From NCBI RefSeq assembly GCF_009729205.1, contig NZ_VTHB01000006.1, forward strand, positions 62,001 through 126,000: a DNA stretch of 64,000 nucleotides. The letters are read 5' to 3'. This document shows, one piece after another, positions 7,930-17,310 of this stretch. Each line of letters starts with the position of its first letter. The stretch's first letter is position 1. Made by a program: the position numbers and the translations under genes. Under the pieces are notes generated by a model that was not told the origin of the DNA, did not search any database, and saw only the letters and a program-made list of their open reading frames with translations. This DNA is from Mycobacteroides sp. CBMA 271. Lineage in GTDB: Bacteria; Actinomycetota; Actinomycetes; Mycobacteriales; Mycobacteriaceae.

Positions 7930-9008
7930 GATGCGATCCCTTCGTCTTCAAAGCCCGCCAGGTATTCCAAGTAGTCGCGACGTTCGGCGGCGACCAACGA
8001 ATGTGGTTCTGCGTACACGTGGTTGAACATTTCGGCCGCGGTCGGTTCCACGGTCCCGAGGCACCCGGCGCGCAGCTCGGTGGCCACCAGATCCGCCTTC
8101 GCGGCCACCCGCTGCCGGTCATCGTCGGTGAGTGCGCCGCGACGCTCCAGGTACTTCTCCACCCTGGCCAGCGGATCCTTGCCGCGCCACTCATCGAGCT
8201 CGGCAGCGTTGCGGTACTTGGTCGGATCGTCGGAGGTGGTGTGCGGGCCCATGCGATAGGTGACGGCCTCGATGAGGGTCGGTCCGCTGCCCTCCCGAGC
8301 GCGCCGTAGCGCCGCACGCGTCGCAGCCATGACGGCGAGCACGTCGTTCCCGTCGACCCGGATGCCCGGGACGCCGAATCCGGTTCCGCGGGCGGCCAAC
8401 GGCAGATGGCTTTGCACCCGGACCGGCTCGCTGATAGCCCACTGGTTGTTCTGGCAGAAGAAGACAACGGGCGCACCGTAACTCGCCGCGAAGGCGAAAG
8501 CTTCCGAGACATCACCCTGGCTGGTGGCGCCGTCGCCGAAGTAGGCGATGACCGCGGTATCGGATCCGTCGAATTTGACGCCCATCGCGTATCCGGTGGC
8601 GTGCAACGACTGCGCTCCGACGATGATCGCGGGTGCGGTGACGTTGTGGTCGCGGGGGTTCCAGCCCGATTGTGTGGAACCACGCCAGAACTGGAGCATG
8701 GCGGTGGGGTCGACACCGCGGCAATAGGCCACGCCGTGCTCGCGGAAGCTGGTAAAGGCGAAGTCGTCGTGCTGCAGCGCGCGGGCGGAGCCAACCTGCG
8801 CGGCCTCCTGGCCCAGCAGCGGCGCCCACAGCGCGAGCTCGCCTTGGCGTTGCAGTGCGGTGGCTTCGTTGTCGATGCGGCGGACGACCACCATGTCCTC
8901 GTACAGCGCACGCAACATCTCGTCGTCGACATCCGCGACCTGCGGCGTATAGGTCTGGTCCTCGACCCTGTTGCCGTCTGGATCGAGGAGCTGAACGGTG
9001 CTATCCAT
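7926..9008 (-). CDS. bkdA: 2-oxoacid dehydrogenase E1 alpha subunit
   Basis: The alpha subunit of E1, 360 residues from the chosen start. The thiamine-diphosphate/metal motif is GDGATSQGDVSEA ... NNQW, with further conserved stretches LGQEAAQVGSA and TYRMGPHTTSDDPTKYR. I choose the ATG at 9008 (MDSTVQLL), which has GAGGCGG upstream. An ATG at 9071 would add 21 poorly conserved residues and run deeper into the divergent control region. It is the first gene of the bkd operon, divergent from an Lrp-type regulator across 163 bases that hold repeated CTGCGCA-type motifs. Confidence 0.92.
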   Translation of the reverse strand: MDSTVQLLDPDGNRVEDQTYTPQVADVDDEMLRALYEDMVVVRRIDNEATALQRQGELALWAPLLGQEAAQVGSARALQHDDFAFTSFREHGVAYCRGVDPTAMLQFWRGSTQSGWNPRDHNVTAPAIIVGAQSLHATGYAMGVKFDGSDTAVIAYFGDGATSQGDVSEAFAFAASYGAPVVFFCQNNQWAISEPVRVQSHLPLAARGTGFGVPGIRVDGNDVLAVMAATRAALRRAREGSGPTLIEAVTYRMGPHTTSDDPTKYRNAAELDEWRGKDPLARVEKYLERRGALTDDDRQRVAAKADLVATELRAGCLGTVEPTAAEMFNHVYAEPHSLVAAERRDYLEYLAGFEDEGIAS

Positions 9009-9094
9009 TGCCGCCTCGCTAACGGTGTTGCGCTTTGTGCTGTCATGACGGTCACCCTGTGGGTGTGTCATGACTCACGGTGCATCAGATAGTC

Positions 9095-9169
9095 ATACTG
9101 CGCAACCGATGCGTGTTGAATTGGGCATTCTGCGCATATTGGAACGTACGATCTGTGCGATACTGCGCG
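9095..9169. promoter_or_regulatory. Candidate Lrp/BkdR binding array
   Basis: Four related words occur in the divergent bkdA-lrp region: ATACTGCGCA at 9095, ATTCTGCGCA at 9127, GATCTGTGCG at 9150 and ATACTGCGCG at 9160. Copies one, two and four are spaced 32 and 33 bp apart, about three helical turns. Phased sites of this kind fit Lrp-family octamers that wrap DNA. The regulator and both promoters lie in the same gap. Confidence 0.55.
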
Positions 9170-9171
9170 CT

Positions 9172-9648
9172 ATGACCACTCTCGACGCAACCGATGCGAA
9201 GCTGTTACTCGCGCTCACGCAAACACCCCGCGCCTCCGGGGTAGAGCTGGCGCAGCGGCTGAATCTGTCACGCAACACCGTGCAGGCGCGGCTCACCCGG
9301 TGGGATCAGCACGAGGCGCTCGCCGGAATCGACCATCAGATCGTGCCGCGGGCCATGGGCTACCCGATGACCGCGTATGTCACCGCACGGATCGACCAGC
9401 ACCAGCTGGAAGCCATCGGCGTGGCACTGGCCGACGTGCCGGAGGTCGTGCAGGTGCACGGTCTGGCGGGAGCCGACGACCTCATGATCAAGGCGGTCGC
9501 CGTCGATAGCGACGACCTGTACCGGATCGCCGGGAACATCCTCGACATCCCCGGCATCACCCGGACCTCGATCGCGATCGCGATGCACGAGCTCGTGGCG
9601 TTCCGGATGACGCCGCTGCTGCGGCGGCTCGCAGGGCAGGGGCAGTAG
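9172..9648 (+). CDS. Lrp/AsnC-family regulator of the bkd operon
   Basis: A 158-residue Lrp/AsnC-family transcription factor. The N-terminal helix-turn-helix is MTTLDATDAKLLLALTQTPRASGVELAQRLNLSRNTVQARLTRW shortened here to its key parts: LDATDAKLL, VELAQRLNLS and NTVQARL. The C-terminal RAM/AsnC ligand domain covers about residues 70-150 (VQVHGLAGADDLMIKAVA). I choose the ATG at 9172, because LDATDAKLL is the usual beginning of the family and the upstream in-frame ATG lies within the control region. Divergence from bkdA suggests a BkdR-like activator responding to branched-chain amino acids or keto acids. Confidence 0.9.
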   Translation: MTTLDATDAKLLLALTQTPRASGVELAQRLNLSRNTVQARLTRWDQHEALAGIDHQIVPRAMGYPMTAYVTARIDQHQLEAIGVALADVPEVVQVHGLAGADDLMIKAVAVDSDDLYRIAGNILDIPGITRTSIAIAMHELVAFRMTPLLRRLAGQGQ

Positions 9649-9695
9649 CGCGCTAGCCGGGTCGTCGCGCAAACTGTACTGACGAAGGGGGGCAC

Positions 9696-10364
9696 ATGAA
9701 ACGACTCGTAACCGCGGCGGTGGTCGCCACCGTGACCCTGTCAGGCTGCACATCGGTTGTCGGCGGCGTGCCCGAGCCTGCCGACGATAACGGCCCGCAC
9801 CAGGTCAAGGCCGACGATCTTGACGGACTGTTTCTGAGCCCATCTGAGATAGACCGCGCCGTGGGAGATTCCGGCATGAGTGTGCAGTACACCGCAACGG
9901 CCCTGGTCGATCACTCGCGGGACGTCAGTGACCCTCCATGCACCAGCCTGCTCTTCACCGCCGAACAGACCACATTCCAGGGCGACACCATTGACGCGGT
10001 CAAGGTGCGCAACCTGCTCTCCGACAACAACAAGTCTTTCGCCAGCCAGTCAATCATATTGCTGCCCACGCCATCTGACGCACGCGCCACGTTCACCCGC
10101 GCCGCGCGGCAGTGGCGCGGGTGCGGCAACCGCATCATCACCGACGGCGGCTCGAATGTCCCCCTGCCGTGGCAAATTGGGGCACTTGAGCAAAAGGACA
10201 ATCTCCTCGCGATGCCGCGCTCACTGACCATCATCACCCAGGTGTGTCAGCGGGCGTTGCGGGTGGCCGCCAATGCACTGATCGATGTCTCGGTGTGCAC
10301 ACCGAACATCGACAGGCCGGCAGTCACGATCGCGAACAAGATCGGTGACAAGATCCCGCTCTAG
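9696..10364 (+). CDS. Lipoprotein with PknH-like sensor domain
   Basis: A 222-residue predicted lipoprotein with signal peptide MKRLVTAAVVATVTLSGC and lipobox LSGC (Cys18). The mature part has the PknH-like extracellular fold signature, with LDGLFLSPSEIDRAVG near the start and spaced cysteines (PPCTSLLF, RGCGNR, QVCQRAL, SVCTPN), and is related in type to the lipoprotein at 4694-5377. A ribosome site GAAGGGGGG precedes the ATG. It faces the glucosylglycerate hydrolase gene, with four bases between the two stop codons. Ligand and role are unknown; an envelope sensor is the family-level guess. Confidence 0.8.
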   Translation: MKRLVTAAVVATVTLSGCTSVVGGVPEPADDNGPHQVKADDLDGLFLSPSEIDRAVGDSGMSVQYTATALVDHSRDVSDPPCTSLLFTAEQTTFQGDTIDAVKVRNLLSDNNKSFASQSIILLPTPSDARATFTRAARQWRGCGNRIITDGGSNVPLPWQIGALEQKDNLLAMPRSLTIITQVCQRALRVAANALIDVSVCTPNIDRPAVTIANKIGDKIPL

Positions 10365-10368
10365 GCGC

Positions 10369-11709
10369 TCAGCCCAACCAGTCCAGAACCGCCGCAGCCG
10401 TCCAGGATTGCTGCATACTGCCCAGCGGCTCACCGGTGAAAGGCTCGTAATACTCGGCGAACGATCCGTCACCCGCCTGACGTAATCCCTCCTGTCGCAA
10501 CAGGAATGCGCGCTCACTCCAGCCACGCCGCTCGAACGCCCAGCAGAACAACCAGGTGAGTACCGGCCACACCGGGCCCCGCCAGTACTCCCGCGGCCGA
10601 AAATCCCGCGACACCGGCGATGTCGACGGCACCAGCGCGTACCGCAGATCCGGGTGACCACAGAATCGCGGTCCCTCCAACAGTTTCAATAGCGCCAGCT
10701 CTTGTGGCCGCGGCAGCCCGCCGGACAGCAGTGGCGCGAACATCGCCACCGTGTCGGTCGCGACCCACTTGCCCGTCTTGACATCGAAATCTCTTGCCGC
10801 ACCACTACGTTCCTCGGTGGTGTCGAGGACTCCGCGGCGGAATCTCTCGGCCCAACCGTGCAACTCACGCACATCGGCGCGCGGGCGGGCGTGCTCTTCC
10901 CCGATCGTGGCCAGTACCTCGCAGGCCACCGAGAAGATCGCCGAGACAAAGACGTCCTCCATGACGAAGCTCATCGTGTCGGGCAGTCGCGCATCGTCGT
11001 AGCGCACCGATTTCATCTCTTCCAGCAGCCACAGGTACACGTCGTACTCGGCATCCTTGGGGCGCTGCGAGGGATCAGTGACGATCGCGGTGTCCTCACG
11101 CACATACGCCGGCAGTTCTCCCGGAACAACATTGGCGTACGCCCCATCCCAACGCGGCGAGTTGTCCATGCCCGATTCCCACCCGTGGTACAGAGTGATT
11201 CGGCCGTGCTGGTTCTGGTCCCGCGTCTCGGCGAGCCACCGGTGCCAACGCATCAGATCGGCCCAACGACGGTCCAGGAACGCCTCGGCGACACCCCGGG
11301 CGCTGCGGCCCCGGCGGTGCGCATGATCCAGAATTCGTTGCACCGCAATGGCATGCACGGGCGGCTGGGTGATGCCCGATGTTTGATATCCGGATGGCGC
11401 ATTCGCCGCCAGCTCGGTGGTCTGCCAGCGAGCTGGTCCCGGGAAGTACCCGTCGACCCCGTTGGCGAAGACGATATGCGGGATCATTCCGTTGGCCCAT
11501 TGCGCCGAGAGCAAGGTGTCCAGTTCGGTGACCGCACGTTCGACGCTCAGCGGTGCGAGCCCGACGGCCACGAATGCCGCGTCCCAGCTCCACATGTGTG
11601 GGTACAGCTTGGGCGCCGCGCTGGTCATCGTCCCGCGATCGTTCCCCCTGAGCAGGTATGCCGCACGCGCGGCCAACTGCGTGGGGGTGAACATCGGATG
11701 GGACGGCAT
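10369..11709 (-). CDS. ggh: Glucosylglycerate hydrolase, GH63
   Basis: A 446-residue (alpha/alpha)6-barrel glycoside hydrolase closely resembling mycobacterial glucosylglycerate hydrolase as I remember the M. hassiacum enzyme. It hydrolyses glucosylglycerate, a nitrogen-starvation compatible solute, to glucose and glycerate in the cytoplasm. The acid/base pair reported for that enzyme is present at the same positions: Asp182 in GWESGMDNSPRW and Glu419 in SFAEYYEPFTGE. Other hallmarks are LYPHMWSWDAAF, NGMIPHIVFANGVDGYFPG and STSPVSRDFRPREYWRGP. It is full length and starts with ATG. The gene diverges from an SDR gene across a 119-base region with a long inverted repeat. Confidence 0.88.
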   Translation of the reverse strand: MPSHPMFTPTQLAARAAYLLRGNDRGTMTSAAPKLYPHMWSWDAAFVAVGLAPLSVERAVTELDTLLSAQWANGMIPHIVFANGVDGYFPGPARWQTTELAANAPSGYQTSGITQPPVHAIAVQRILDHAHRRGRSARGVAEAFLDRRWADLMRWHRWLAETRDQNQHGRITLYHGWESGMDNSPRWDGAYANVVPGELPAYVREDTAIVTDPSQRPKDAEYDVYLWLLEEMKSVRYDDARLPDTMSFVMEDVFVSAIFSVACEVLATIGEEHARPRADVRELHGWAERFRRGVLDTTEERSGAARDFDVKTGKWVATDTVAMFAPLLSGGLPRPQELALLKLLEGPRFCGHPDLRYALVPSTSPVSRDFRPREYWRGPVWPVLTWLFCWAFERRGWSERAFLLRQEGLRQAGDGSFAEYYEPFTGEPLGSMQQSWTAAAVLDWLG

Positions 11710-11744
11710 CCGTCCATTGTGCGGTGTTGGCTGCGGTTTTCTCT

Positions 11745-11807
11745 CGCCGAGTGTCGACTTCTCGGGCGAAAATGCGGGTGGAAGGCACGAAAGTCCGACA
11801 CTCGGCG
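11745..11807. repeat. 12-bp inverted repeat between divergent ggh and SDR
   Basis: CGCCGAGTGTCG (11745-11756) and CGACACTCGGCG (11796-11807) are perfect reverse complements with a 39-base spacer. The pairing continues inward (ACTT/AAGT) past one unpaired base. As the flanking genes diverge, this is not a terminator for either. It may be a dispersed intergenic palindrome, or a leader structure shared by both promoters. Confidence 0.75.
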
Positions 11808-11828
11808 CGGCAAGATAACGTGGCCCGC

Positions 11829-12494
11829 ATGCCCCTCGCCCTCATCACCGGTGCCAGCGGCGGCCTCGGCGCCGCGATCGCGCGTGCGCTTGCCCCTACG
11901 CACACGCTCCTCTTGGGTGGTCGCCCGTCGACACGGCTCGACGAGCTAGCCGAAGAATTGGAAGCCACCGCATGGTCGGTGGACCTGGGAAACGAGAGCG
12001 CCGTCCTCGCGGGTGCTGCCGATGTCAGTGAGCTGGACGTGCTCATACACAACGCCGGGGTGTCTTATCCAGCGACCATCGCCGACTCGTCACTTGATGA
12101 CTGGCGAAAGACGTTAGATGTCAATGTGTTAGCGCCGGTGGCCCTGACCAAGGCCCTGCTCCCCGCCCTGCGGGCGGCGCAGGGCGACGTCGTGTTCATC
12201 AACTCCGGCGCGGGAATCAACGCGCATGCCGGCATCGGTTCATACTCGGTGAGCAAGTTTGCGCTACGCGGCTTCGCCGATGTGTTGCGCGCCGAGGAGC
12301 CGCTGCTGCGGGTGACGTCGGTGCATCCCGGCAGGATCAGCACACCGATGCAGCAGGAACTGACCGAACACGAAGGGCGTAAATATGATCCGGCCGACTA
12401 CATGCGCCCCGAATCGGTCGCGCAACTGGTCGCGGACGCGATAAATCTGCCGCGCGACGCCCGCGTGCATCAGATCGTGGTGCGCCAGAACTGA
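11829..12494 (+). CDS. Short-chain dehydrogenase/reductase
   Basis: A 221-residue SDR. The nucleotide-binding TGASGGLG is at residues 7-14, NAGVSYPAT near 78, the catalytic Ser in FINSGAGI near 127 and YSVSK near 139, followed by VHPGRISTPM. It is somewhat shorter than typical classical SDRs of about 250 residues. I choose the ATG at 11829 (MPLALITGASGG) because the dinucleotide fold begins at once. The substrate is unknown. It is transcribed away from ggh and towards the small gene downstream of leuS. Confidence 0.85.
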   Translation: MPLALITGASGGLGAAIARALAPTHTLLLGGRPSTRLDELAEELEATAWSVDLGNESAVLAGAADVSELDVLIHNAGVSYPATIADSSLDDWRKTLDVNVLAPVALTKALLPALRAAQGDVVFINSGAGINAHAGIGSYSVSKFALRGFADVLRAEEPLLRVTSVHPGRISTPMQQELTEHEGRKYDPADYMRPESVAQLVADAINLPRDARVHQIVVRQN

Positions 12495-12495
12495 A

Positions 12496-12675
12496 CTAGC
12501 TCCCGGCGCCGCGGCGCGCCGGCGCACTCCAGATATCGCCGAGAGGCAGCACCCGATCCACGTAGGCCAGGAACTCGTCCTTACCGCGATCCCCCGTGTG
12601 GATCGCGGCGGTGACCGCCTGGGCGATGGCCGCAAAGTTCATCGTCGTCTCGGTACCGGTGGTACGTGCGTCCAT
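12496..12675 (-). CDS. Small hypothetical protein downstream of leuS, 59 aa
   Basis: A 59-codon frame on the leuS strand, starting 62 bases after the leuS stop. The product begins MDARTTGTETTMNFAAIAQ and contains a predicted amphipathic helix followed by KDEFLAYVDRVLPLGDIW. GGAGGTGAGG lies upstream of the ATG, although its spacing is on the long side. I do not recognise the family. Its end almost abuts the convergent SDR stop. A real short gene is likely but not proven. Confidence 0.5.
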   Translation of the reverse strand: MDARTTGTETTMNFAAIAQAVTAAIHTGDRGKDEFLAYVDRVLPLGDIWSAPARRGAGS

Positions 12676-12737
12676 CTGCACATCCTCACCTCCGTGATCG
12701 TGAAATGGAAGGCTTCGGCCGGATCCGACAGAACTTT

Positions 12738-15605
12738 CTAGACGACCAGGTTCACCATGCGGCCCGGCACCACAATCACCTTCTTCGGACTGGTCCCCGC
12801 CAGGAACTCGAGCACCTTCTCCTCGGCGAGGGCTGCCGCCTCGATATCGGCCGGCGCTGCATCGGCGGCGACGGTAATGCGGCCACGCACCTTGCCGTTC
12901 ACCTGAATCGGGTACTCGACGGTGTCGGCCACCAGCCACCGCTCCTCGGCCGCCGGGAAGGGTCCGTGTGCCAACGACTCATCGCAGCCCAGTAGGCTCC
13001 ACAGCTCCTCGGCCAGATGCGGGGCCAGCGGCGCCAGCATGAGCACCAGCGGCTCCACCGCAGCACGCGGGGCACCTTGCGGGTACGCCTTGGTCAGGTG
13101 GTTGGTGTACTCGATCAACTTGGCCGCCGCGGTGTTATTCCGCAGGGCCGCATAGTCTTCGGTGACCCCGGCGATCGTCTTGTGCAATGCCCGCAGGGTC
13201 TCTTCATGGGAAGCCGCGTTCAGTTCATCTGCGGTGACCCGGACCTTGCCGGTCTCCTCGTCAACGACCGTGCGCCACACCCGCTGTAGGAATCTGTGCG
13301 CCCCCACCACATCCTTGGTGGCCCACGGACGGGACAGCTCCAGTGGTCCCATCGACATCTCGTACACCCGCAGTGTGTCGGCGCCGTAGTTCTCGCAGAT
13401 GTCATCCGGCGAGATCGAGTTCTTCAGGCTCTTGCCGATCTTGCCGAACTCCTGGTTGACTTCTGCACCCTGGTAGAAGAACTTCCCGTTCTCCTCGGCC
13501 ACTTCGGCGGCCGGGACATACATGCCGCGCGAGTCGGTGTACGCATACGCCTGGATGTAGCCCTGATTCAGCAGCCGGCGGTACGGCTCGCGGGAGCTCA
13601 CATGCCCGAGGTCGTACAGCACCTTGTGCCAGAACCGGGAGTACAGCAGGTGCAGCACGGCGTGCTCCATCCCGCCGACGTACAAGTCAACGCCACCCGG
13701 GTCGTTCGGGCCGTGCTCGGCCGGGCGCGGACCCAACCAGTAGGCCTCGTTCTCCTTGTCGCAGAACGTTTCTGTGTTATCCGGGTCGGCGTACCGCAGC
13801 TCGTACCAGGAGCTGCCCGCCCACTGCGGCATCACGTTGGTGTCGCGGGTGTAGTGCTTGAGCCCGTCCCCCAGGTCCAGCTCCACACTCACCCAGTCGG
13901 TGGCCTTGGAGAGCGGAGGCGACGGCTCCGACGAGGCGTCCTCGGGATCGAAGGACACCGGCGCGTAGTCCTCGACCTCGGGCAGCTCGACGGGCAGCAC
14001 GTCCTCACCCAGCGCGCGCGGTCGCCCGTCCTCGTCGTAGACGATCGGGAAGGGCTCGCCCCAATAGCGTTGGCGCGCAAAGAGCCAATCGCGCAGCTTG
14101 TATTCGATGCGTGATTCGCCGCGTGCGTCGGCAACCAGCCGGCGCGTCACCTCGGCCTTGGCCGCGTCGACGTCCAACCCGTTCAGGTAGTCGGAGTTCA
14201 CCAGCGCACCGTCACCGGAATACGCCGCCTCGGTGATGTCGCCGCCGGAAATCACCTCGCGCACAGGCAAACCAAAGGCGTGCGCGAAGTCCCAGTCACG
14301 CTGATCGTGCCCCGGCACCGCCATGATGGCCCCGGTGCCGTAGCCCAGCAGCACGTAGTCGGCGATGAAGACCGGCACCGGATCTCCGCTCACCGGATTG
14401 GTGGCGTACGCGCCGGTGAAAACGCCCGTCTTCTCTTTGTTCTCTTGACGTTCCAGATCGCTCTTGGCGGCGATGGATCGACGATATTCCGCGACCGCCG
14501 CCCGAGGGCTCTCACGCCCGCCGGTCCACCGAGCGTCGGTGCCTTCTGGCCAAGTATCCCCAACCAGCGCGTCGACCAACGCGTGCTCGGGGGCCAACAC
14601 CATGTAGGTGGCGCCGAACAGGGTGTCCGGCCGGGTGGTGAACACCTCAATGTCACCGGCAGCGCCGGCGCCAAAAAGCACCGACGCGCCCTGGGACCGG
14701 CCGATCCAGTTGCGCTGCATGGTCTTGACCTTGTCGGGCCAGTCCAGGAATTCTAGGTCATCGATCAGCCGGTCGGAGTATGCGGTGATCCGCATCATCC
14801 ACTGCCGCAACCGCTTACGGAACACCGGGAAGTTGCCGCGCTCGCTGCGGCCGTCGGCGGTGACCTCTTCGTTGGCCAGCACGGTACCCAATCCGGGACA
14901 CCAGTTGACCATCGAATCCGATTGGTACACCAGGCGATACGAGTCGATCAGATCAGCACGCTCACCAGCGCTCAGCTCTGCCCACACCGCACCGTCGGCG
15001 GGCGAGCGCACACCCGAATCGAATTCCGCGGCCAGCTCCTGAATAGGACGAGCGCGGCGGCCGTCTTCGTCGTACCAGGCGTTGTAGATCTGCAGGAAAA
15101 TCCACTGCGTCCACTTATAGAAGTCGACGTCGGTGGTGGCAAAGCTGCGGCGCGAGTCATGGCCCAGTCCGAGGCGCCTCAGCTGCCGCTTGTAGTTGAC
15201 GATGTTGGCCTCGGTCCGCACCCGCGGATGGGTGCCGGTCTGCACCGCGTACTGCTCTGCGGGCAACCCGAACGCGTCGAACCCCAGCGCGTGCAGCACA
15301 TTGGCGCCGCGCATCCGGTGGAAGCGGGCGTAGACATCAGTCGCGATGTACCCCAGCGGGTGCCCAACATGCAGACCGTCGCCCGAGGGGTACGGGAACA
15401 TGTCCTGGACGAACATCTTGTCCGCCGGAACCGGTGTGCCATCGGTGGGCGCCAGCGACCCCACCGGGTTTGGTACGTGGAAGGTGCCTCGGTCGGCCCA
15501 GCTCTCTTGCCAGCGACACTCGATCTGCCCGGCGAGCTGCGCGGTGTAGCGGTGCATGGGCAACTCAGTGGTGTCGTCCATAGCTCCGGGCTGGGTTTCA
15601 GTCAC
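12738..15605 (-). CDS. leuS: Leucyl-tRNA synthetase
   Basis: Leucyl-tRNA synthetase, 955 residues, class Ia. The HIGH-type motif is HVGHPLGY at residues 79-86. The editing (CP1) domain follows the first half of the Rossmann fold, and the KMSKS equivalent reads KIGKSLKNS as in other mycobacterial enzymes. It charges tRNA-Leu in the cytoplasm. I place the start at the GTG at 15605 (product begins [11 protein letters not shown]), as in M. tuberculosis, where the protein begins MTES. The open frame continues upstream only because it lies antisense to the Mtc28-like gene. It diverges from that secreted-protein gene, an arrangement also found at Rv0040c-Rv0041. Confidence 0.97.
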   Translation of the reverse strand: MTETQPGAMDDTTELPMHRYTAQLAGQIECRWQESWADRGTFHVPNPVGSLAPTDGTPVPADKMFVQDMFPYPSGDGLHVGHPLGYIATDVYARFHRMRGANVLHALGFDAFGLPAEQYAVQTGTHPRVRTEANIVNYKRQLRRLGLGHDSRRSFATTDVDFYKWTQWIFLQIYNAWYDEDGRRARPIQELAAEFDSGVRSPADGAVWAELSAGERADLIDSYRLVYQSDSMVNWCPGLGTVLANEEVTADGRSERGNFPVFRKRLRQWMMRITAYSDRLIDDLEFLDWPDKVKTMQRNWIGRSQGASVLFGAGAAGDIEVFTTRPDTLFGATYMVLAPEHALVDALVGDTWPEGTDARWTGGRESPRAAVAEYRRSIAAKSDLERQENKEKTGVFTGAYATNPVSGDPVPVFIADYVLLGYGTGAIMAVPGHDQRDWDFAHAFGLPVREVISGGDITEAAYSGDGALVNSDYLNGLDVDAAKAEVTRRLVADARGESRIEYKLRDWLFARQRYWGEPFPIVYDEDGRPRALGEDVLPVELPEVEDYAPVSFDPEDASSEPSPPLSKATDWVSVELDLGDGLKHYTRDTNVMPQWAGSSWYELRYADPDNTETFCDKENEAYWLGPRPAEHGPNDPGGVDLYVGGMEHAVLHLLYSRFWHKVLYDLGHVSSREPYRRLLNQGYIQAYAYTDSRGMYVPAAEVAEENGKFFYQGAEVNQEFGKIGKSLKNSISPDDICENYGADTLRVYEMSMGPLELSRPWATKDVVGAHRFLQRVWRTVVDEETGKVRVTADELNAASHEETLRALHKTIAGVTEDYAALRNNTAAAKLIEYTNHLTKAYPQGAPRAAVEPLVLMLAPLAPHLAEELWSLLGCDESLAHGPFPAAEERWLVADTVEYPIQVNGKVRGRITVAADAAPADIEAAALAEEKVLEFLAGTSPKKVIVVPGRMVNLVV

Positions 15606-15771
15606 GTCACCAGAGTAAATGCGGCAGCTCAGGGACTGAAATCGCCGGTTTGGCGACGAGAGTTCATCACTCTGGTCACAATCCGGCCACTTCCGGGGAT
15701 GTCGGGCCGGTTTCTCAGGTCCGCTCACTAACTTCGGGTCCGCAACCAGGAACACGCGGAAGGACAAGAAC

Positions 15772-16740
15772 GTGACGACCATCCGATATTCGGTCAGATT
15801 CGCGGCGGCCACTGCCTCTGTCGCGGCACTGCTCGCGGGGACAACGGCCGTTGCACTCGCCGACCCAGTACCCGCGCCGCCCGCACCGGTGGCCAGCCCG
15901 AATGCCGCCGTCTCGGCGCCCGTAGCCCCGGCGGCCACCCCGAATGCCGCGGCAACACCGGCCGTAGCCCCCACCGCCGCATCGACGAACCCGCTACAGC
16001 CTTCGGCGCCGCTAGCCGGGGTCGCACCCGCCACCGATGGCACCCTGGCGGAATTCTTCGCCTCTAAGAACGTCAAGGTCGAGCCGCTGACCAAGGCCAG
16101 CCACGGCGCACCCCGCATCAGCATCCCGGTCCCGAACAACTGGGCGAACGTGCCGGATCCCAACGTTCCCAACGCGTACCAAGTGATCGTTAGCAAGGCC
16201 AACGGCACCGGGATATACCAGTCCAACGCCCAGGTCCTGATGAGCAAGCTTGTCGGCGAATTCGATACCAACGAGGCCGTCTCCCACGGCCCCGTCGAGG
16301 TCAAGGCATTGCAGGGCTGGCAGCCGACCGACGCCTCCCTGGTCACCTACCAGGGCTTCCCGTCCGCGATCGTCGAGGGCACCTTCCGCCAGGACGGTGA
16401 GACCCTCAACACCTCGCGACGCGCTGCGATCATCACGCAGGGTAAGGACCGGTACCTGGTTCAGCTGGCTGTCACCACCACCGTCGGCAATGCGATTGCC
16501 GAAGCGCCCGCCACCGACCTGATCGTCAACGGGCTGCGCTTCGGAGATGCCGCACCGGTCACTGCACCGGTCGCAGACCCGAATGCCCTCGCCGATCCGG
16601 ACGCAGCGGCCGCGGTCGCACCCGGGGTACCGGCGCCCGCAGACCCCAACGCCCCGCCCTCCCCGGCACCGGGCATTCCCGGTCTACCACCCCTGCCCAC
16701 CCTGCCGCCGCTGATCCCGCCTGCCCCGCCCGCGGCATAG
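15772..16740 (+). CDS. Secreted proline-rich Mtc28-like protein
   Basis: A 322-residue exported protein resembling the proline-rich 28-kDa antigen Mtc28 (Rv0040c). It begins with a signal peptide (basic start, then [19 protein letters not shown]) and a Pro/Ala-rich linker. A globular LpqN/LpqT-like domain spans about residues 85-265 ([16 protein letters not shown] ... [14 protein letters not shown]), and the Pro-rich tail ends [15 protein letters not shown] start follows GAAGGACAAGAAC. Position beside leuS supports the assignment. The molecular function of Mtc28 is not known to me; it is a secreted antigen. Confidence 0.88.
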   Translation: MTTIRYSVRFAAATASVAALLAGTTAVALADPVPAPPAPVASPNAAVSAPVAPAATPNAAATPAVAPTAASTNPLQPSAPLAGVAPATDGTLAEFFASKNVKVEPLTKASHGAPRISIPVPNNWANVPDPNVPNAYQVIVSKANGTGIYQSNAQVLMSKLVGEFDTNEAVSHGPVEVKALQGWQPTDASLVTYQGFPSAIVEGTFRQDGETLNTSRRAAIITQGKDRYLVQLAVTTTVGNAIAEAPATDLIVNGLRFGDAAPVTAPVADPNALADPDAAAAVAPGVPAPADPNAPPSPAPGIPGLPPLPTLPPLIPPAPPAA

Positions 16741-16780
16741 CCCCTCCAAATCCGATCGGACGCCCCCTTAAACTGAATGG

Positions 16781-17176
16781 GTGTTGATCGCCGCCATCGT
16801 GACCGTCGCTCTCGCCGGACTGCTGACTGTCCTGGCGGCGGCGGCATTCCTGAAGGCTCCGCACGGCAGCCCGCAGCGGATGCTGGCTCCGGCCCAGGCC
16901 ACGGCTGCGATCATCCTCGCCGTCGGTGCGTTTGCAGCGCTATTCGGCTCCACCACAGTCGGTTTGGTCGGGCTAGCGGTGTGCGGCGCTGTCGCCGTCC
17001 TGACGGTGGGTGCGGCGGCCTGGCAGGTCGCGCGGTACACCACCGCCGCGCAACAGATGACGTCCTCGGGCGGCTGCGGCAGCTCCTGTGGCGGATGTCC
17101 GAGCGCGGGCCAGCGCGACTCCTCCCCGGGTGACGTTCTTCGCGCAAGCGGCTCATCCGTGTGCGCGCGACCCTGA
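16781..17176 (+). CDS. Small membrane protein, Rv0039c-like
   Basis: A 131-residue membrane protein beginning with GTG. It has three predicted transmembrane segments (about residues 3-24, 37-56 and 59-81) followed by a cytoplasmic or external tail with a cysteine cluster, GGCGSSCGGC. In M. tuberculosis a short membrane protein (Rv0039c) sits at the same place next to mtc28. The last 15 codons contain, in reverse orientation, a 21-nt word that also occurs twice in the mutT4-like gene (see the repeat at 17137-17157), so the C-terminus may have been replaced by an inserted repeat unit. Function unknown. Confidence 0.72.
   Translation: MLIAAIVTVALAGLLTVLAAAAFLKAPHGSPQRMLAPAQATAAIILAVGAFAALFGSTTVGLVGLAVCGAVAVLTVGAAAWQVARYTTAAQQMTSSGGCGSSCGGCPSAGQRDSSPGDVLRASGSSVCARP
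17137..17157 (-). repeat. 21-nt dispersed repeat word, single copy
   Basis: Read on the minus strand, these 21 bases (beginning GATGAGCCGCTTGCGCG) are identical to positions 28323-28343 and differ by one base from 28290-28310. The copy lies at the 3' end of an unrelated membrane-protein gene and is inverted relative to the others. Confidence 0.75.
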
Positions 17177-17310
17177 CGTGTCCACTCGTTAGACACTGCG
17201 CCGTTTACCTCATCGGATTGTGACGGGTATTCGCCCACGTCGACCCTTTTTTGTTGTTATGTTCCGGGCATTCGCCGCCCTTGCACACGAGCGTGGCCAG
17301 AAGGGAAGTC

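Noticed and set aside
15606..16346. N-terminal extension of leuS
   Set aside because: Antisense to the Mtc28-like gene; the LeuRS family begins near the GTG at 15605.
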